Positions 37,313-49,164 of a DNA stretch of 64,000 nucleotides are shown piece by piece. The DNA lies in assembly GCA_007258455.2 (NCBI GenBank), contig VDFB02270651.1, positions 495,583,370 through 495,647,369 on the forward strand, written 5' to 3'. The position numbers and the translations under genes are program-made. The notes under the pieces were generated by a model that saw only the letters and a list, made by a program, of their open reading frames with translations, had not been told where the DNA came from and searched no databases. This DNA is from Sequoia sempervirens. Its lineage: Eukaryota > Streptophyta > Pinopsida > Cupressales > Cupressaceae. Each line of letters opens with the position of its first letter. Within the stretch, counting starts at the first letter, position 1.

Positions 37313-37972
37313 ATTTAATATTTTAGGGGAGCCACACCAAACATTATGTTATGTTTTTTTGAAAAAAAGAAGGACCAATATGTGTGGCCCCCATTTTTTA
37401 ACCCCTTAATATTTACCATTTTCAAAAAAATAGTTTATAAAGTAGACTCAGAGCACTACGAACCTTTTTTTTTTTTTGCATCTTAAAATTTTGATGGTAA
37501 CTATCTTCAATTTATCATCCAAGGTCAATATTTCCTGATTTAAAAATAAAATTGGCGACTTAAGACCCTTCATTGGTCCCTCATATTTTTGCACTTTTCT
37601 AATAAACAAAGATAAGTCTAGGATTTTCTTTTTTAATACTAAAAAATTAGTGTAGCAAAATATAGCCTCAAAATTTGGTTTCACAATAGATACTCTACCA
37701 CGAAAAATACCTGGGAACACCTTTATTTCAAGGAGAAATTCACATTGGCATCTAGGAAGAAACTATAGAAATATACAAAAAGAAAATAGAGTCTTGGTAG
37801 GATCGATGGTTAATACTAGTAGGAAGAATAACCATGATCAAAGAGGTGTTAGCAGCCATATCAATTTATACTTTATCATGCCTAGAAATCATAAAGAAAA
37901 CAACAAGCAATGTTGTGAACATTCAGAGGAAGTTTATATGGGAGGATCAAATGACACAAAGAATTTTCACTA

Positions 37973-37987
37973 GTTGCTTGGGAGATA
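37973..37987. other. Empty site of the copy 1 LTR insertion
   Basis: Fifteen bases (GTTGCTTGGGAGATA) present here and replaced in copy 1 by the LTR fragment 11615-12879. They encode part of the conserved LINE motif VAWE, so they are original. Confidence 0.7.
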
Positions 37988-39909
37988 GTCAAAAAGGAGA
38001 AATCAAACAAAGGCATTGGAACCAAAGATGTCCTAAAACAAAACTCAGTTGTTGGTGCCAAAATCACATTGAGAATGTTAGTAAACCTAGAGGCATTGTG
38101 GTGTAGAATCTTATGAAATAAATATATAGACTTAGAGGAACCAAAAAGGATAATAACAATGACAAACCCACCCTTAGGATCACACATATGAAACTTTATG
38201 ATGAGAACAAGGAATATAATAACTAAATACATCTTGGAAAGTAAGAAATGTGAGAAATCCACTATTTTGGTCTCATTCATGGAATGTATACCCACCAAGT
38301 TGGAAGACAAAAGGGACCTAGAAGTTTTTCATGAAGTGTTGGAAGGGATTTATGGGAATAAAGTAGTAGATTACACTAAAAAAGAATGGGTTCTTATGGT
38401 GAGAAACTTGTATGGAAAATTTTAATCTTGAACAAATCATGAATAAGGAAAATAAATCCTTGAGGGAAACCCTTCTCAAAAGATCAATCTTGATGAATCA
38501 TGACAAGGAAGATGAATTAATATGGTGGGGTGAAATCTGAAAAAAAAAATTAAACTTGGGTATGAAATGTTATCCATAAGAAACCCTCCTAAAACTTAAC
38601 CCACAAAATTTTGTCGAGGTAAAAAATGTTGAAAACAAGGTGAAACTAAGTTGCAATATTAGTTTATGTATGTGTATTAAAATCTGAAAATAAGATTACC
38701 AAATCATATTATATGCATGTGATTGCACATTTACCATAATAGAAAAATCAGAAAACAAATATGATACTAGATTTGCATGGAGAAACTATTTCGAGAAAAA
38801 AATCCACACGAGAAAACAGGGCAAGTATTTTGTCTTCACAAGAGAGATGCACACCACAATACACTTCCTTGCAGATCTCCTAGAACCTAGATGCTTCCAT
38901 ACACCTGCAAATAATACACGATGAAACTACCATCTCAATGGCTCCAATTTATAGAACTTGTGGGAGGCAAAACCACAATAGTAAACCAAGAAAAGAGGTA
39001 CCAAAACCACTTGAAAAAACCCATGCCCCTTCATTGGAAGACGAAGAGTCATGATAATAAATTAATTAATGTGTGCAAGGCTTCAATATGGGTGCCTAAC
39101 CCATAGCCTCTTCATCTTCTACCATTCAGGATGCTTCAATGACCGTTTATCTTCTAGATGGATAAGCAATGGACACATGTTTCCCTCCAAACTTGGCATC
39201 CTACTTAAGACCCTTCACATTCCCAATGTGGATGCCTAGGAGGGATAATTATCCTCTGTTGATGTGTAACCTACACCAACATTAAATTTCCTCTTGAAAA
39301 TATAATTACAATATTTCAATAGTAAATGAATTTCTTACATGTTCCCTAGGAAACTTTCCTAGAAACTTGGAGACATAAAAATGACATAGGTTTGCAAGGT
39401 TAATGTCACCTAACCTAACAAAAAAATCCTTCCTAAATCGAGATTCTTCACCTAGGATGATCTACACATTAAAATCCTAACATGAGACAAACTACATAAG
39501 ATAGGTATTGCAGAACCTTCCAAATTCCCTTTATGTCTCCAAGTAGAGGAAATTGTGTACCACCTTATTTTCCACTACCCATACATAGTAGATATATGTT
39601 CATGGATCTATTTGCATAGTAGATATATGTTCATTTTTTCATAGATCCATGAACATAATCCAATCATGACCATGCACACATAGGGATTCCCTTTGGAACA
39701 AACTATGGATTGCAAGACCTACAATGACAGTGTGGCAGATATGGAAAGAAAGGAACAACAAAATATTTAAAGAAAGGTCATTTGTAGTGGATATAATGAT
39801 AAACAATATATATATTGGTATATGGAAATATTTAAAATAATTAAAAACAATATTATGATATTTAAATTCACCAAGTGGGACAAAAAAATATAGGTTTTTA
39901 GGCTATTGC

Positions 39910-39927
39910 TAAAGGATCCAAAATTTA
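39910..39927 (+). repeat. Left target-site duplication of LINE B
   Basis: TAAAGGATCCAAAATTTA, identical to 45912-45929. The undisturbed single copy is in copy 1 at about 14804-14821. Confidence 0.93.
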
Positions 39928-40073
39928 GGAGAGAGAAATTGGAGCGCTACTGCTACGCGCCCCTGTTGCTACTGTTTGCTTGTGGCCTGTATCAGGCTGG
40001 GGCTTTGAGTCTGCTAAGTTGGAGGATGTGTGGTATTTGGTGTGGGGGTTTGGAGCTGTGCGGTGTGGGGGAC

Positions 40074-40144
40074 GTGGGAGGTGGAAGCGGTGTGGGCTCT
40101 AAGTGGCGGTGTGAGGGAAGTGGGAGGTGGAAGCGGTGTGGGCT
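40074..40144 (+). repeat. G-rich duplicated unit in the LINE B 5' UTR
   Basis: GTGGGAGGTGGAAGCGGTGT plus GGGCT occurs at 40074-40098 and again at 40120-40144 (period 46). The surrounding 40030-40170 is rich in GG/GGG runs on the forward strand. It may be part of the internal promoter or form G-quadruplexes; both are inference. Confidence 0.65.
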
Positions 40145-40195
40145 TGGAGTGGAGGTTTCAATGTGGATTGGGGGCTGGGTTTTGGGTGTGTAGGT

Positions 40196-41566
40196 ATGGT
40201 AGAGGCTCCCAAAAGCCTTGTGCTTGCTAGGCCAAAGCCTTCTCAAAAAAATTCGGCAGCCAAGCATGCACAAAAATTGGACTCGTCCTTTGTGGGTGAG
40301 AGCTCTAAGCTCAAGAAAGTGAACAGATGTTTGCCGCGGAGTCAAGATCGCCCTGTTCTAGTTATTTCTCCTGAATTGGTTCAGGAGGACATGGATTATT
40401 GGAGCCAAGATGTTCTAATCTACAAGTTCTTGGGTATTCGTGTCCCTCTTTCAGCTTTGGAATCCTGGATCCGTCGCTCCTGGCAGGTTGAAGGAGATTT
40501 CGATCTTTTGGTGGCTGCAAATGGCTATTTCATGGTTGATTTTTCTTGTATCTCATATCGTAATCGTGTTTTTGAGGGAGGGCCATATTTTTATAATCAT
40601 GTTGGCTTGTTCATGAAACCCTGGCATGGGGGTTTTAATGCGACAGAGGATCTGCCTACACGAGTTCCTGTATGGGTTCGTCTTCCATGGCTGCCGTTAG
40701 AGTTTTGGAGGGAGGATATTCTACACCGGATTGCGGCTTTGTTGGGGAAGCCGGCTGCCATTGCTCAAAATACTTTGGATAAAAAGGTATTCTCTTACGC
40801 TCGCATTTGCATTGAAATTGATTTAAATAGCCCTCTACCGGATTCTTTGGAAATTTGTATTGGCTCTGCTTCGTGGTTTCAACCGCTGGATTATGAGTCC
40901 CTTCTTTTTCGTTGCCGCTTTTGTCACGAGTATGGACACCTTCAGCGCCAGTGCCCTCGGGCACCCAAAGCTGCTAGGGTGTCTTCTTCTCCTTCTTCTG
41001 GTCCATCTGTGGAGAAAGCAGATAAAGGGAAGGCATCTGCGGTTGAGGGAGGGCCTGATAAGGATGGATTTGTCCCTGTTAAGCAGAGAAACAAAGGGAG
41101 GGGTCACAAGCGGGCCTATAAGGATAGTCAGAGTGATCAGGGAATCAATCAGTTTGAGGTCCTGGATAATCAGGCTTTGGAGGAAGGGATTCCTGTTGAG
41201 CTTTCTTCTGGGGCCACTGGCATGGATGTTGGGTTGGATACAGGGCTGGAGAAAGTAATTGTTGTGTAGAATATTTCTCCGGCATTGGAGCAGGGGAGTT
41301 CGGAGCCTCCTGGGGCCTCTGTAGATGTGCAAGATGATATTGTTTTAGCAGATTTGGCTAAGGCAGTGTTTTCTTCAGGTAAAGGGCGAGGATCGTCTCC
41401 TACCTTGGGGGTGCTGCAACGCCCTCTCAAGAAGGGGCATTTTGAATTTTCTTCGAAAGTTGGTCGTAAGAAGGATGCACACAAGCTTAAATCTACTGGG
41501 GATCTATTGGTAGAATCTGGTGCTATTAAGACCCTTGAGGCCCACTTCTCTCAACCTTCCTCATGA
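40196..41566 (+). pseudogene. LINE B ORF1 (gag-like protein), one nonsense codon
   Basis: The ATG at 40196 (MVEAPKS) is chosen because the residues encoded upstream in the same frame are Gly/Trp-rich 5' UTR. About 456 codons. A DUF4283-like region covers about residues 60-220 (LSALESWIRRSWQVEGDFDL, GGPYFYNHVGLFMKPW, VPVWVRLPWLPLEFW). The CCHC knuckle is complete at 40913-40954 (CRFC..YGH....C). A charged Ser/Lys/Asp-rich tail follows. A single in-frame TAG at 41267-41269 splits it; reading continues in frame to the TGA at 41564-41566, which overlaps the ORF2 ATG. The protein would bind element RNA in an RNP. Confidence 0.88.
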
Positions 41567-44500
41567 TTATTCTCTCATGGAATGCAAGGGGGTTGAATAG
41601 CACCCCCCCGTCAAAAGGCTATTCAAGATTTGATTGTTGTTCATTCTCCTGATATTTTTTGTGTCCAGGAAACTAAGCTTCAGGTGGACCTCATGCTTCA
41701 ACATGCCCCTCGTATTTGGTTTTCTGGCCAGTGTCAGTGTATTGGGTCTCGGGGAACCTCTAGGGGTCTGGCTCTTTTCTGGGATCCTCGTAAGGTTGTC
41801 CCTCATTGGTGGATTTCTAGCCAGTATGCTATTTCTATGGTGGCCTCGATTTTGGAATTTGGTGAGACTATTTTGGTTAGTAATGTTTATGCTTCAATTG
41901 ATATTCATGGTAAATCCTAGCTTTGGGCTCATATTAGGTATGTTAGGTCCTGCGCTCCCTTTCTGCCTTGGATCTTAGCTAGTGACTTCAATGTTGTGTT
42001 GAGCCTGGAGGAGAAAAGGGGAGGGCTGCCTAGGCTTGGTCCTACTTCAGATATGTTTCAGACTAATGTGGACTCCCTAGCTCTGTTGGATGTAAAACCC
42101 TCTAATGGAATTTTCACTTGGAATAATAGACAGAGTGGGTCTGAAGCGATTGCCCAGCGGCTTGATCGTTTCCTTGTCTCTTGCTCTTGGGTTAGAGGTA
42201 GCTTGGTCATTTGCTATGAGATCCTTGACTGGCGTGGCTCTGATCATTGGCCAATTAAGTTTTCGACTTCAGCTTTTCCTAATCCTAAGAATCCTCCTTT
42301 CAAATTTTAGCTCATGTGGTTGCGTGATCCATCTTTGGGTGATCTTGTGGCTCAATGGTGGCAGGATGGCACCCCTGCGTATGGTACAGCTATGTATTCC
42401 TTGGTTAAGAAGTTGCAATTTGTTAAGTTTCATTTTAAGCGATGGAATAGGTTGAGTTTTGGTAACTTTCGGGCTAGGAAAAGAGAAGCATTGGACCGCC
42501 TTGCTATGATTACCCATCAAATTTGGGATTTGGGCTTCTCGGAGGCTCTTGGGCATGCTGAATCCCAGGCTCTAAAATTGGTGGAAGAGTGGGAGCTTCG
42601 TGAAGATATTTTCTGGAAACAAAAGGCTAGGATTGATTGGCTTCAAGAGGGTGATCGGAATACGGCTTTTTTCCATCATTCAGTGCAAGCTCATCAAAAT
42701 AAGTGCTTTATCTCTTCTCTGGTTAACTCTGAGGGTATCTCAATTTCTGCTCAACATGCTCTGACTAGAGAGGCTTGTCAGTTCTACTCTAATCTTTTTA
42801 TTGAGGATTCTAGTCCTGTTGAGGCTGATGAAAATAGAGTCCTTGCTTGTATTCCCTCTTTAATTTCTAATGAAGTGAATGCTTCACTTATTCGCCCGGT
42901 GACTTTGTCAGAAGTGGAGGAGGTGGTGTTTGGGATGAACAAAGGGAAAGCTCCTGGCCCCTGATGGGTTCCTAGTTGAGTTTTTCCAGGAGTTTTGGGA
43001 TATTGTGAAGCAGGATTTGTTGGAGGTTGTTCGAGAGTCTCTTCATAGTAAGCAGATGCTTCGTGCCCTTAATGCTACTTTTCTGGTTCTCATTCCTAAG
43101 AAGGAAGGTGCAGACAAACTTGATCTCTTTAGACCTATTTCTCTATGTAATGTGGTGTATAAGATTATTACGAAGTTGATGGCTGAGAGACTCAAATCTT
43201 GTTTGCCAATGATTATTTCTGAGGAGCAAGGCGGCTTTGTGGTTGGGCGACAAATTCTGGATGGGGTGGTGATTGCGTCTGAAGCCATTCATTCCATGGC
43301 TACCTCTCATGATAGGGCTATGTTTATCAAATTGGATATGGCCAAAGCCTATGACAGAGTTAAATGGAGTTTTCTTCAGAAGATTCTGTTGGCCTTTGGT
43401 TTTTCCTCTGATTGGGTGAGTTGGGTTTTGAGTTGTGTGACTTCTTCCTCCTTTTCGGTCATTGTGAATGGGGAACCTTCTGAGCTTTTGGGGGCTACTA
43501 GGGGCCTTCGTCAGGGGGATCCGCTCTCTCCTTATTTGTTTATTATTTTGGCTAAGGGGCTTGGCCGTCTTCTTAAATCTCAGGTTTCACTTGGCTTGAT
43601 TCATGGTTGGTGGTGGGGGATGGGCTTGCCTACGCTTTCTCATCTCCAATTCGTGGATGATACCTCTCTTATGGGACTAGCTCGTATTAGGGAGGTTGAT
43701 TCCTTCAGGAAAAATTTGGACATCTACCTTGCGGCTTCGGGCCAGAGAGTCAATGAGCATAAGTCTTCTATTTTCTTCTTTAATACTCCTCAAGCTATCC
43801 AGTGTAGGATTGCTGCTATTCTGCAATTTCAAATTGGGACTCTTCCTTTCGTCTACTTGGGTATTCCTCTTGTTGTTGGTCGTCAGCCTAGATCTTCTTG
43901 GCAGCAGTTGCTTGATAAGCTTAGGCAAAAGGTTTCTCATTAGACTCATCGTTGGTTGTCTTCTGCAGCTAGATTGACTCTTCTTAAGTCTGTCATCCAG
44001 GCCCTTCCCATCTATAGGTGCTTTGTTCAAGCAGCTCCTATGTATTTCCTTAAGGAATTTGATGCTCTTTCTCGTCAATTTCTTTGGAGCGGTAATTTGT
44101 TGTCTTCAAAATGGAGCCTTGTTAAGTGGGAATCAGTGTGTAGACCTAAGCAGGAGGGTGGTCTTGGTTTACGCTCTGCTATTTTGAATGGGAAAGCTCT
44201 TGCTACTAAGCTTTATTGGCGTTGGTGCACCCATCAGCACCAATTATGGGCCCGTATTCTCAACCTTAAATATCTTCGGGGTGTTGCTTCTTTTGAGGTC
44301 CCTCGCTATCCTCTGGAAGGGAGTGGTTCTATGATTTGGCAGACTTTGAAAGTGGGAGCGCAGTTGATTAAGGATGCTCTTTTTTGGATCTGTCATTCGG
44401 GGTCACAGGATCTTTTCTGGTTAGATTCTTGGGATGGTCACCCTCCTATTCTTTCTTCTTTTCCTCACCTCCAGCCTCTTTCTGAGGTTTTTAGTGCTGC

Positions 44501-45857
44501 TGGTTGGGATACTGTGGAGCATTATAAGGTGGCGCAACATGATGGTCTGGTTCTTCATTTTCGTTGTAAGCACCCTTCTGAGTGGCCTCCAGGAGGGTCT
44601 GAGGGGGATAGGCGTGAGCTTGCCCAACTTTTGGCTTCCCGTGCTTGTAATTATTTGAGAGGACCTGATGTCTTGGCTTGGGATGGTTCAGACTTATCTA
44701 GAAAGTACTCTGTGGTTGTCGGTTATAAGCAGATTGGTAGGCAGTTGTTTGGGGACATTGAGGTCCCTTGGTGGAAGCAAGTCTGGCACAAGTTGTCATG
44801 GCCCAAGTGTAACTTCTTTATGTGGTTAGTGGCTCAAAATCGGTGTCTTACTTGGGATAATTTATGTAAGCACGGCTTCCAAGGCCCCTCTATGTGTGTT
44901 TTGTGTCATGGCTATGAAGAGAGTGTCTCCCATATTTTCTTCCAATGCTTCTATGCTAGGGATATTTGGCACTTCTGGTGGGGGGTGTGGAATATGACTT
45001 GCTGGCATGTTTCCTCTTTGGTGGAATTTGGGGAATGATGGGGCAGGGCCCCTGTTTCTACTTCCTCTCTTCAAGTTGCTTGGGCTCTTGGGCCTTCCTT
45101 CATTATCTGGAACCTGTGGTTGGAGATGAATAGGCGGATCTTTCAGGATTCGCAGCTGATGGCTCCTCACCTTTGGAGGAAAATTTTACTCTCCTTAGGG
45201 GAAACTATTGCGGCTAAGTGTGATATGACTATGCTGGTGGACCCTTAGGATGTTGACTATTGTAATCGTCTTCAACTTCCTCCTCCGCAACGTCAACTCA
45301 TGCACAACAGATGCAGGCATCCTACCCCGAAGGTGAATAGGGATGGAAGATGGACCCCTCCTCCCTTGGGAGTCCTAAAAATCAACTCGGATGGCTCTTC
45401 TCGTGGTAATCCTGATCATGCTGGCATTGGAGGTGTGGGCCGTGATAGCTCAGGAGATGTTTAGTTTATTTTCTCGGTGTATAAGGGTCTTCATACGAAT
45501 AATCTTATGGAGGCTCAGGCTATTTTATTGGCTGTGGAGCGGGGTAGTCAATTGGGATGGCGAAGGATCATATGTGAGTCTGATTCCTAGGTTGTGGTGA
45601 ACTTACTGAAAAGGCGGTATATGGATAATGTGAGCTGGCAGTTGGCTTTGATTGTTGAACAAATTCTCACTCTCTGTGCCTCTTTGGAGCATATTACTTT
45701 CAATCATATTCCCCGTGAATGGAATGGTGTGGCTGATTGCTTGGCTAAATGGGCTTCTGATCATATGCATGATTGGAATGTGGTGGATCGGGGCCAACTA
45801 CCCCCAGATTTGTCTCATCAATTGAATCACTTGGTTGAAACTGATAGGGCCATTTAA
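41563..45857 (+). pseudogene. LINE B ORF2 (endonuclease, RT, zinc region, RNase H), broken
   Basis: Starts at 41563 (MIILSWNARGL). Endonuclease: QETKL, ASDFNVV, GSDHWPI (Asp and His both kept). RT: LNATFLVLIPKK, FRPISLCN, DMAKAYDRVKW, LRQGDPLSPYLF and FVDD at 43650-43661. Then a zinc-region block (WPKCNFFMWLVAQNRCLTW, MCVLCHGYEESVSHIFFQC) and RNase H (INSDGSSRGNPD, MEAQA, CESDS, HIPREWNGVADCLAKWA). Lesions: an extra C in the run at 41603-41609, stops at 41918, 42308, 43941, 45036, 45246, 45462 and 45588, and an extra C at 42958-42961. The catalytic residues I can see are intact, so damage is by nonsense and frameshift only. Confidence 0.9.
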
Positions 45858-45911
45858 TGCCCTTGCTTTGTAACGTTTCCTTGGTTTAATAAAAAATTTA
45901 CCCCTTTATGT

Positions 45912-45929
45912 TAAAGGATCCAAAATTTA
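45912..45929 (+). repeat. Right target-site duplication of LINE B
   Basis: Identical 18 bp to 39910-39927; LINE C sequence resumes directly after it. Confidence 0.93.
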
Positions 45930-46463
45930 TAACATAGGCCAATGGACCATCCAATAAAGTTAAAAGGAAACTGGTGAAATGGAAGAACCCCTAAGTGGAA
46001 GAATCAAATTAAACATTGATGGGGGTTCAAAAGGAAACCCCAGGTTGTCTAGAATAGGATGCTTACTAAGGGTAACCTTGAATGGGCTTGTTCATTGAAA
46101 CTCCCTGAAAGAATGAATAATGAGGTTGATTATGTAGCTATCCTTGAAGGAATAAAAATTTTCCTAACAAAAATAGTATCCTCAATAGATAGATAAGGTG
46201 ATTCACAAATCATAATAAAGGTCATCTTATCAAACAATGCAATTAACTAGAAATTTTCAAATAGAATAGAAAAAATCATGGAGCTACTTAGCAAAATCAA
46301 CAACTTTATCATCTGCCATGTCTAAAGAGAAGCAAACACATTGGTAGATTACCTAGCAAATCAAGGAACAACACAAGAACTAAGCAAGATTGTCTCAAAA
46401 GATGCATGATCTTGGCTAGGTCTAGAACAAATCATAAGTACAAAAAAATCTTTGTCATCTTGA
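45930..46463 (+). pseudogene. LINE C RNase H domain, 3' part, copy 2
   Basis: Counterpart of 14822-15356. Reads RIKLNIDGGSKGNP, LPERMNNEVDYV, GDSQIIIKVI and REANTLVDYLANQG, ending in TGA at 46461-46463. This is the RVT_3/RNase H type domain at the ORF2 C-terminus that would degrade the RNA strand of the hybrid. Separated from the rest of LINE C by LINE B. Stops near 46193 and 46250 remain in both copies. Confidence 0.68.
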
Positions 46464-48799
46464 AACATGGCATGTGGTCTGATTGGTCGATTCCTCTTTG
46501 AGTCTCACATTTGTCTTCAAGTCAAATTCCCATGTGGAAAAAGTGCCTCATGTATCTATATATAGAGCTCTAAAACTTTAGAAACCAAAGATGTCTACTA
46601 GTTCTCAAAGTTCATGATGTAGGAGCATTCAAGCTCACAAACAATCCTACATCATCAAAAGCATATTTTATTTTCATGAATGTTTATTTTTTTTGTAAAT
46701 TTGAAATTAAAGAGAATCTTGTGGAGTGTTGTAAAGATAAAAACATTCATTTATCAAGACTTGACTTTCATTTCAAAAATCAAAGCAAACCATGCTATAA
46801 TTTAATGTGATTATATTGCACAATTTCAAAGTTTCAAGGGTTGAAGGGGTCCATTGGCATGGTAGAGGAAACTTGTAAAGTAAAATTAATTATTTTACTC
46901 AAGTTGGATGCCTAAGGAATTGTATATAAGGAAAATGACCTTTGACATTCCATTCTTGTCTTATTATTTCAATTTATGGAGGAAAAAGCTAGTGATTTTT
47001 GGGAAAATAATTGACTTGGCAATTTCCAATTTTGAGTGAATGAGCATGACTTGGTTTATGCTTTTATTGTTTTTTCAAAGAAATCTACAAAAGCAAGTTT
47101 TTGGATATGGTGAAGCAACTTTGATGCCATTTTTTAGAAGTAAAAACTATGTTTTATTGGGAATTTCAAAGGTCAAGTTGATCGAAATGAAAGAGAAAAT
47201 CTGAGTGCTAAATTTTTAAGCCTCACAAGGTTTTTAACCTCTATAAATACATAATTTAATGGTGTTAAGTAGTTGTAATAAACAAGAAGAAGATTGAAGA
47301 ACTATTGTGATTTCCTCTCCTTATTTTTTCCAAGGTGTAATCCTTATTCATGCAATCTTGAAATCTTTCAAGCACCTACAACATTCTACATTATTTTCCA
47401 GAATTTGTGATCACTTGAGTTACACACTTATGACTCTAATATTGGCTCCTATGAGCTCTTTCAATTGTTTAACATTCGTTTTGATTGCAGTCATTATTGT
47501 CCTCATCCTTTGTGCTTCAAGTGATATTATTTCATGCTCATGTTGTTTTGCATAATATATTTATCATTGTTATTTCTTGTAAGCCTTCTTATGTCCACAA
47601 CACCATTCTTGACACCTTGTGAGCTTCATCTCCTCTCTATTCTCATCCACACTATAGGGTATTACTCTCCATAGATCTAAAGTTAAGACATATATTTACT
47701 TTTATATTGTTGTTCTTAGACTCTATATGCACATAGGGTTATAAGAGCACATGCAATCTCTATTTTCCCCGCGTTCTATTGGTTGTTTGTGGAGGTAGAA
47801 AGACCAAAATAAGGGCTTGACCTATAGAAAATCTTCTAATTAGGCCCAATAATTTTATCTATCCTACAAATGCTCAAGAACTTTTGAACACATTGAGGTT
47901 TCATATTCTCAAACACAATCTTGTCATTTTAACATTTCATTTAAATGAATTGCTTTAGATAGTGTATTTGCACATATATAATCTTGTAGTACTCTTTCTA
48001 GGCATTTGTTTCTTTATCTTGTGGTGAACAAACAAAATCGACTATGATTCTGCAACTTTTATTTTCAAACTTACCTAAGTGACAACACGCATCTTGAACA
48101 TCCATTAGAAAAAAGAATGATAGTGTAACACACTAGCATCTTATCTAATGAGCTTGCTATTAAACCACCTTTCAAGTTCCTTGTCTATAACATTTTACTG
48201 TTATGATATCTGTTTTTTATTCTATATTTCCATTTTCTATTATTTGAATATCTCATTTAATGTAATGCAACTTACAAGTTTATCTTACACCTTGTTGTCT
48301 GCATTTTTGACGTAGGCCAATTTTAAACTTTTCACCCTCATTAAATGGTACATGTCACCAAATCATTTATCAAATGTTGGTCTTCTAGTCACATGCAAAT
48401 TCCCTTCGATGCCTTAGCTTGATCAAATTGAAAATTTCCATATCTGAATCAAGAAGTCTTATTCATCAATGTTTTCAATTTTTTTGTAGTTTCAACTCAC
48501 TTATAAAATCACAGTCAATTGTGGCCATGGTTGCAAAACATGAGATGTTTACATTCAGACAAAAATTAAGTTTTATGTAGTTTCAGAGGTCAGCTCCTTA
48601 CTCCATGATAACAATGATAATATTGGTATTTTGATTTTGCCATTTTTCCCTCGAGATCATGTGACTGAGAGAGAGAGGAGGGCCTTCCATACTCGTAAGC
48701 AACAATAAGGCATCCTGACCAAAGGGGTTGTAAAACTCGTTAAAAGTTTTCGTTATTGAAATTTTCACAAAACCACATTTTAATTTCTTCATACAACAG
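46464..48799. other. No gene recognised; counterpart of 15357-17689
   Basis: Keeps the inverted repeat near 46613-46655, the TATAAATA near 47242 and the splice-acceptor-like end before 48800. Few differences from copy 1. Confidence 0.5.
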
Positions 48800-49142
48800 A
48801 GGAGGAGGAAGAGGAAGCAACACTCTGAAATATCAACAAGGTGGGGCAATTCCTAATATAGCATATCCATCTGCTTATGATGCACCAGCACTGGGTTCCC
48901 AATTGCCATTTCGAGCATCAAAATCTAGTCTTCCAGAGGCAGCCGTTCCACCAAATAGTATATTGTTCATTCAGAATCTTCCACACGAGACGACCCATAT
49001 GATGCTACAGATGTTCTTCTGTCAATATCATAGTTTCGAGGAAGTTCATATGATTGAGGCAAATCCTTGCATTGCTTTTGTGGAATATGAGGATGAAATG
49101 CAAGTAATTACAACTATGCAAGCTCTTCAAGGATTCAAAATC
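48800..49142 (+). pseudogene. U1A/U2B''-like RRM fragment, copy 2
   Basis: Differs from copy 1 by one visible replacement in the RRM: here the RNP2 region reads IQNLPHETT, the usual family form, where copy 1 has Ser for Pro. Same abrupt switch after GFKI, so the chimera predates the split of the copies. Confidence 0.75.
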
Positions 49143-49164
49143 CCACGCCTGTGGGGTTCTGAAG

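Larger units (their letters stand above)
37535..39927 (+). pseudogene. LINE C ORF2 relic, 5' part, copy 2 (uninterrupted at the LTR site)
   Basis: Holds the DKSRIFFFN, VGRITMIKEVLAAISIYTLS, QRKFIWEDQ and GSHI blocks, and, unlike copy 1, the uninterrupted link between them: VAWEIVKKEK is readable across 37973-38000. This supports copy 2 as the ancestral, empty state for the copy 1 LTR. The VWRIWKERNNKIFKERS block lies at about 39733-39786. LINE B interrupts the relic at 39928, before the RNase H domain. Confidence 0.7.
39928..45911 (+). mobile_element. LINE B, complete non-LTR retrotransposon, only in copy 2
   Basis: 5984 bp between perfect 18-bp target duplications, inserted in LINE C on the same strand. 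It starts GGAGAGAGAAATTGGAGCG, has a G-rich 5' UTR with a 46-bp-period repeat, ORF1 and ORF2 overlapping by ATGA, and ends in AATAAAAAATTTACCCCTTTATG without a poly(A) tail. GC content is well above the flanks. Full length with clean ends, but both ORFs carry stops. A plant L1-like clade element with RNase H. Confidence 0.95.

Noticed and set aside
40835..41332. 165-residue reverse-strand frame inside LINE B
   Set aside because: Antisense of the ORF1 knuckle and tail, which are unambiguous on the forward strand.
42269..42556. Reverse-strand and alternative frames in LINE B ORF2
   Set aside because: Shadows of the endonuclease-RT reading frame.
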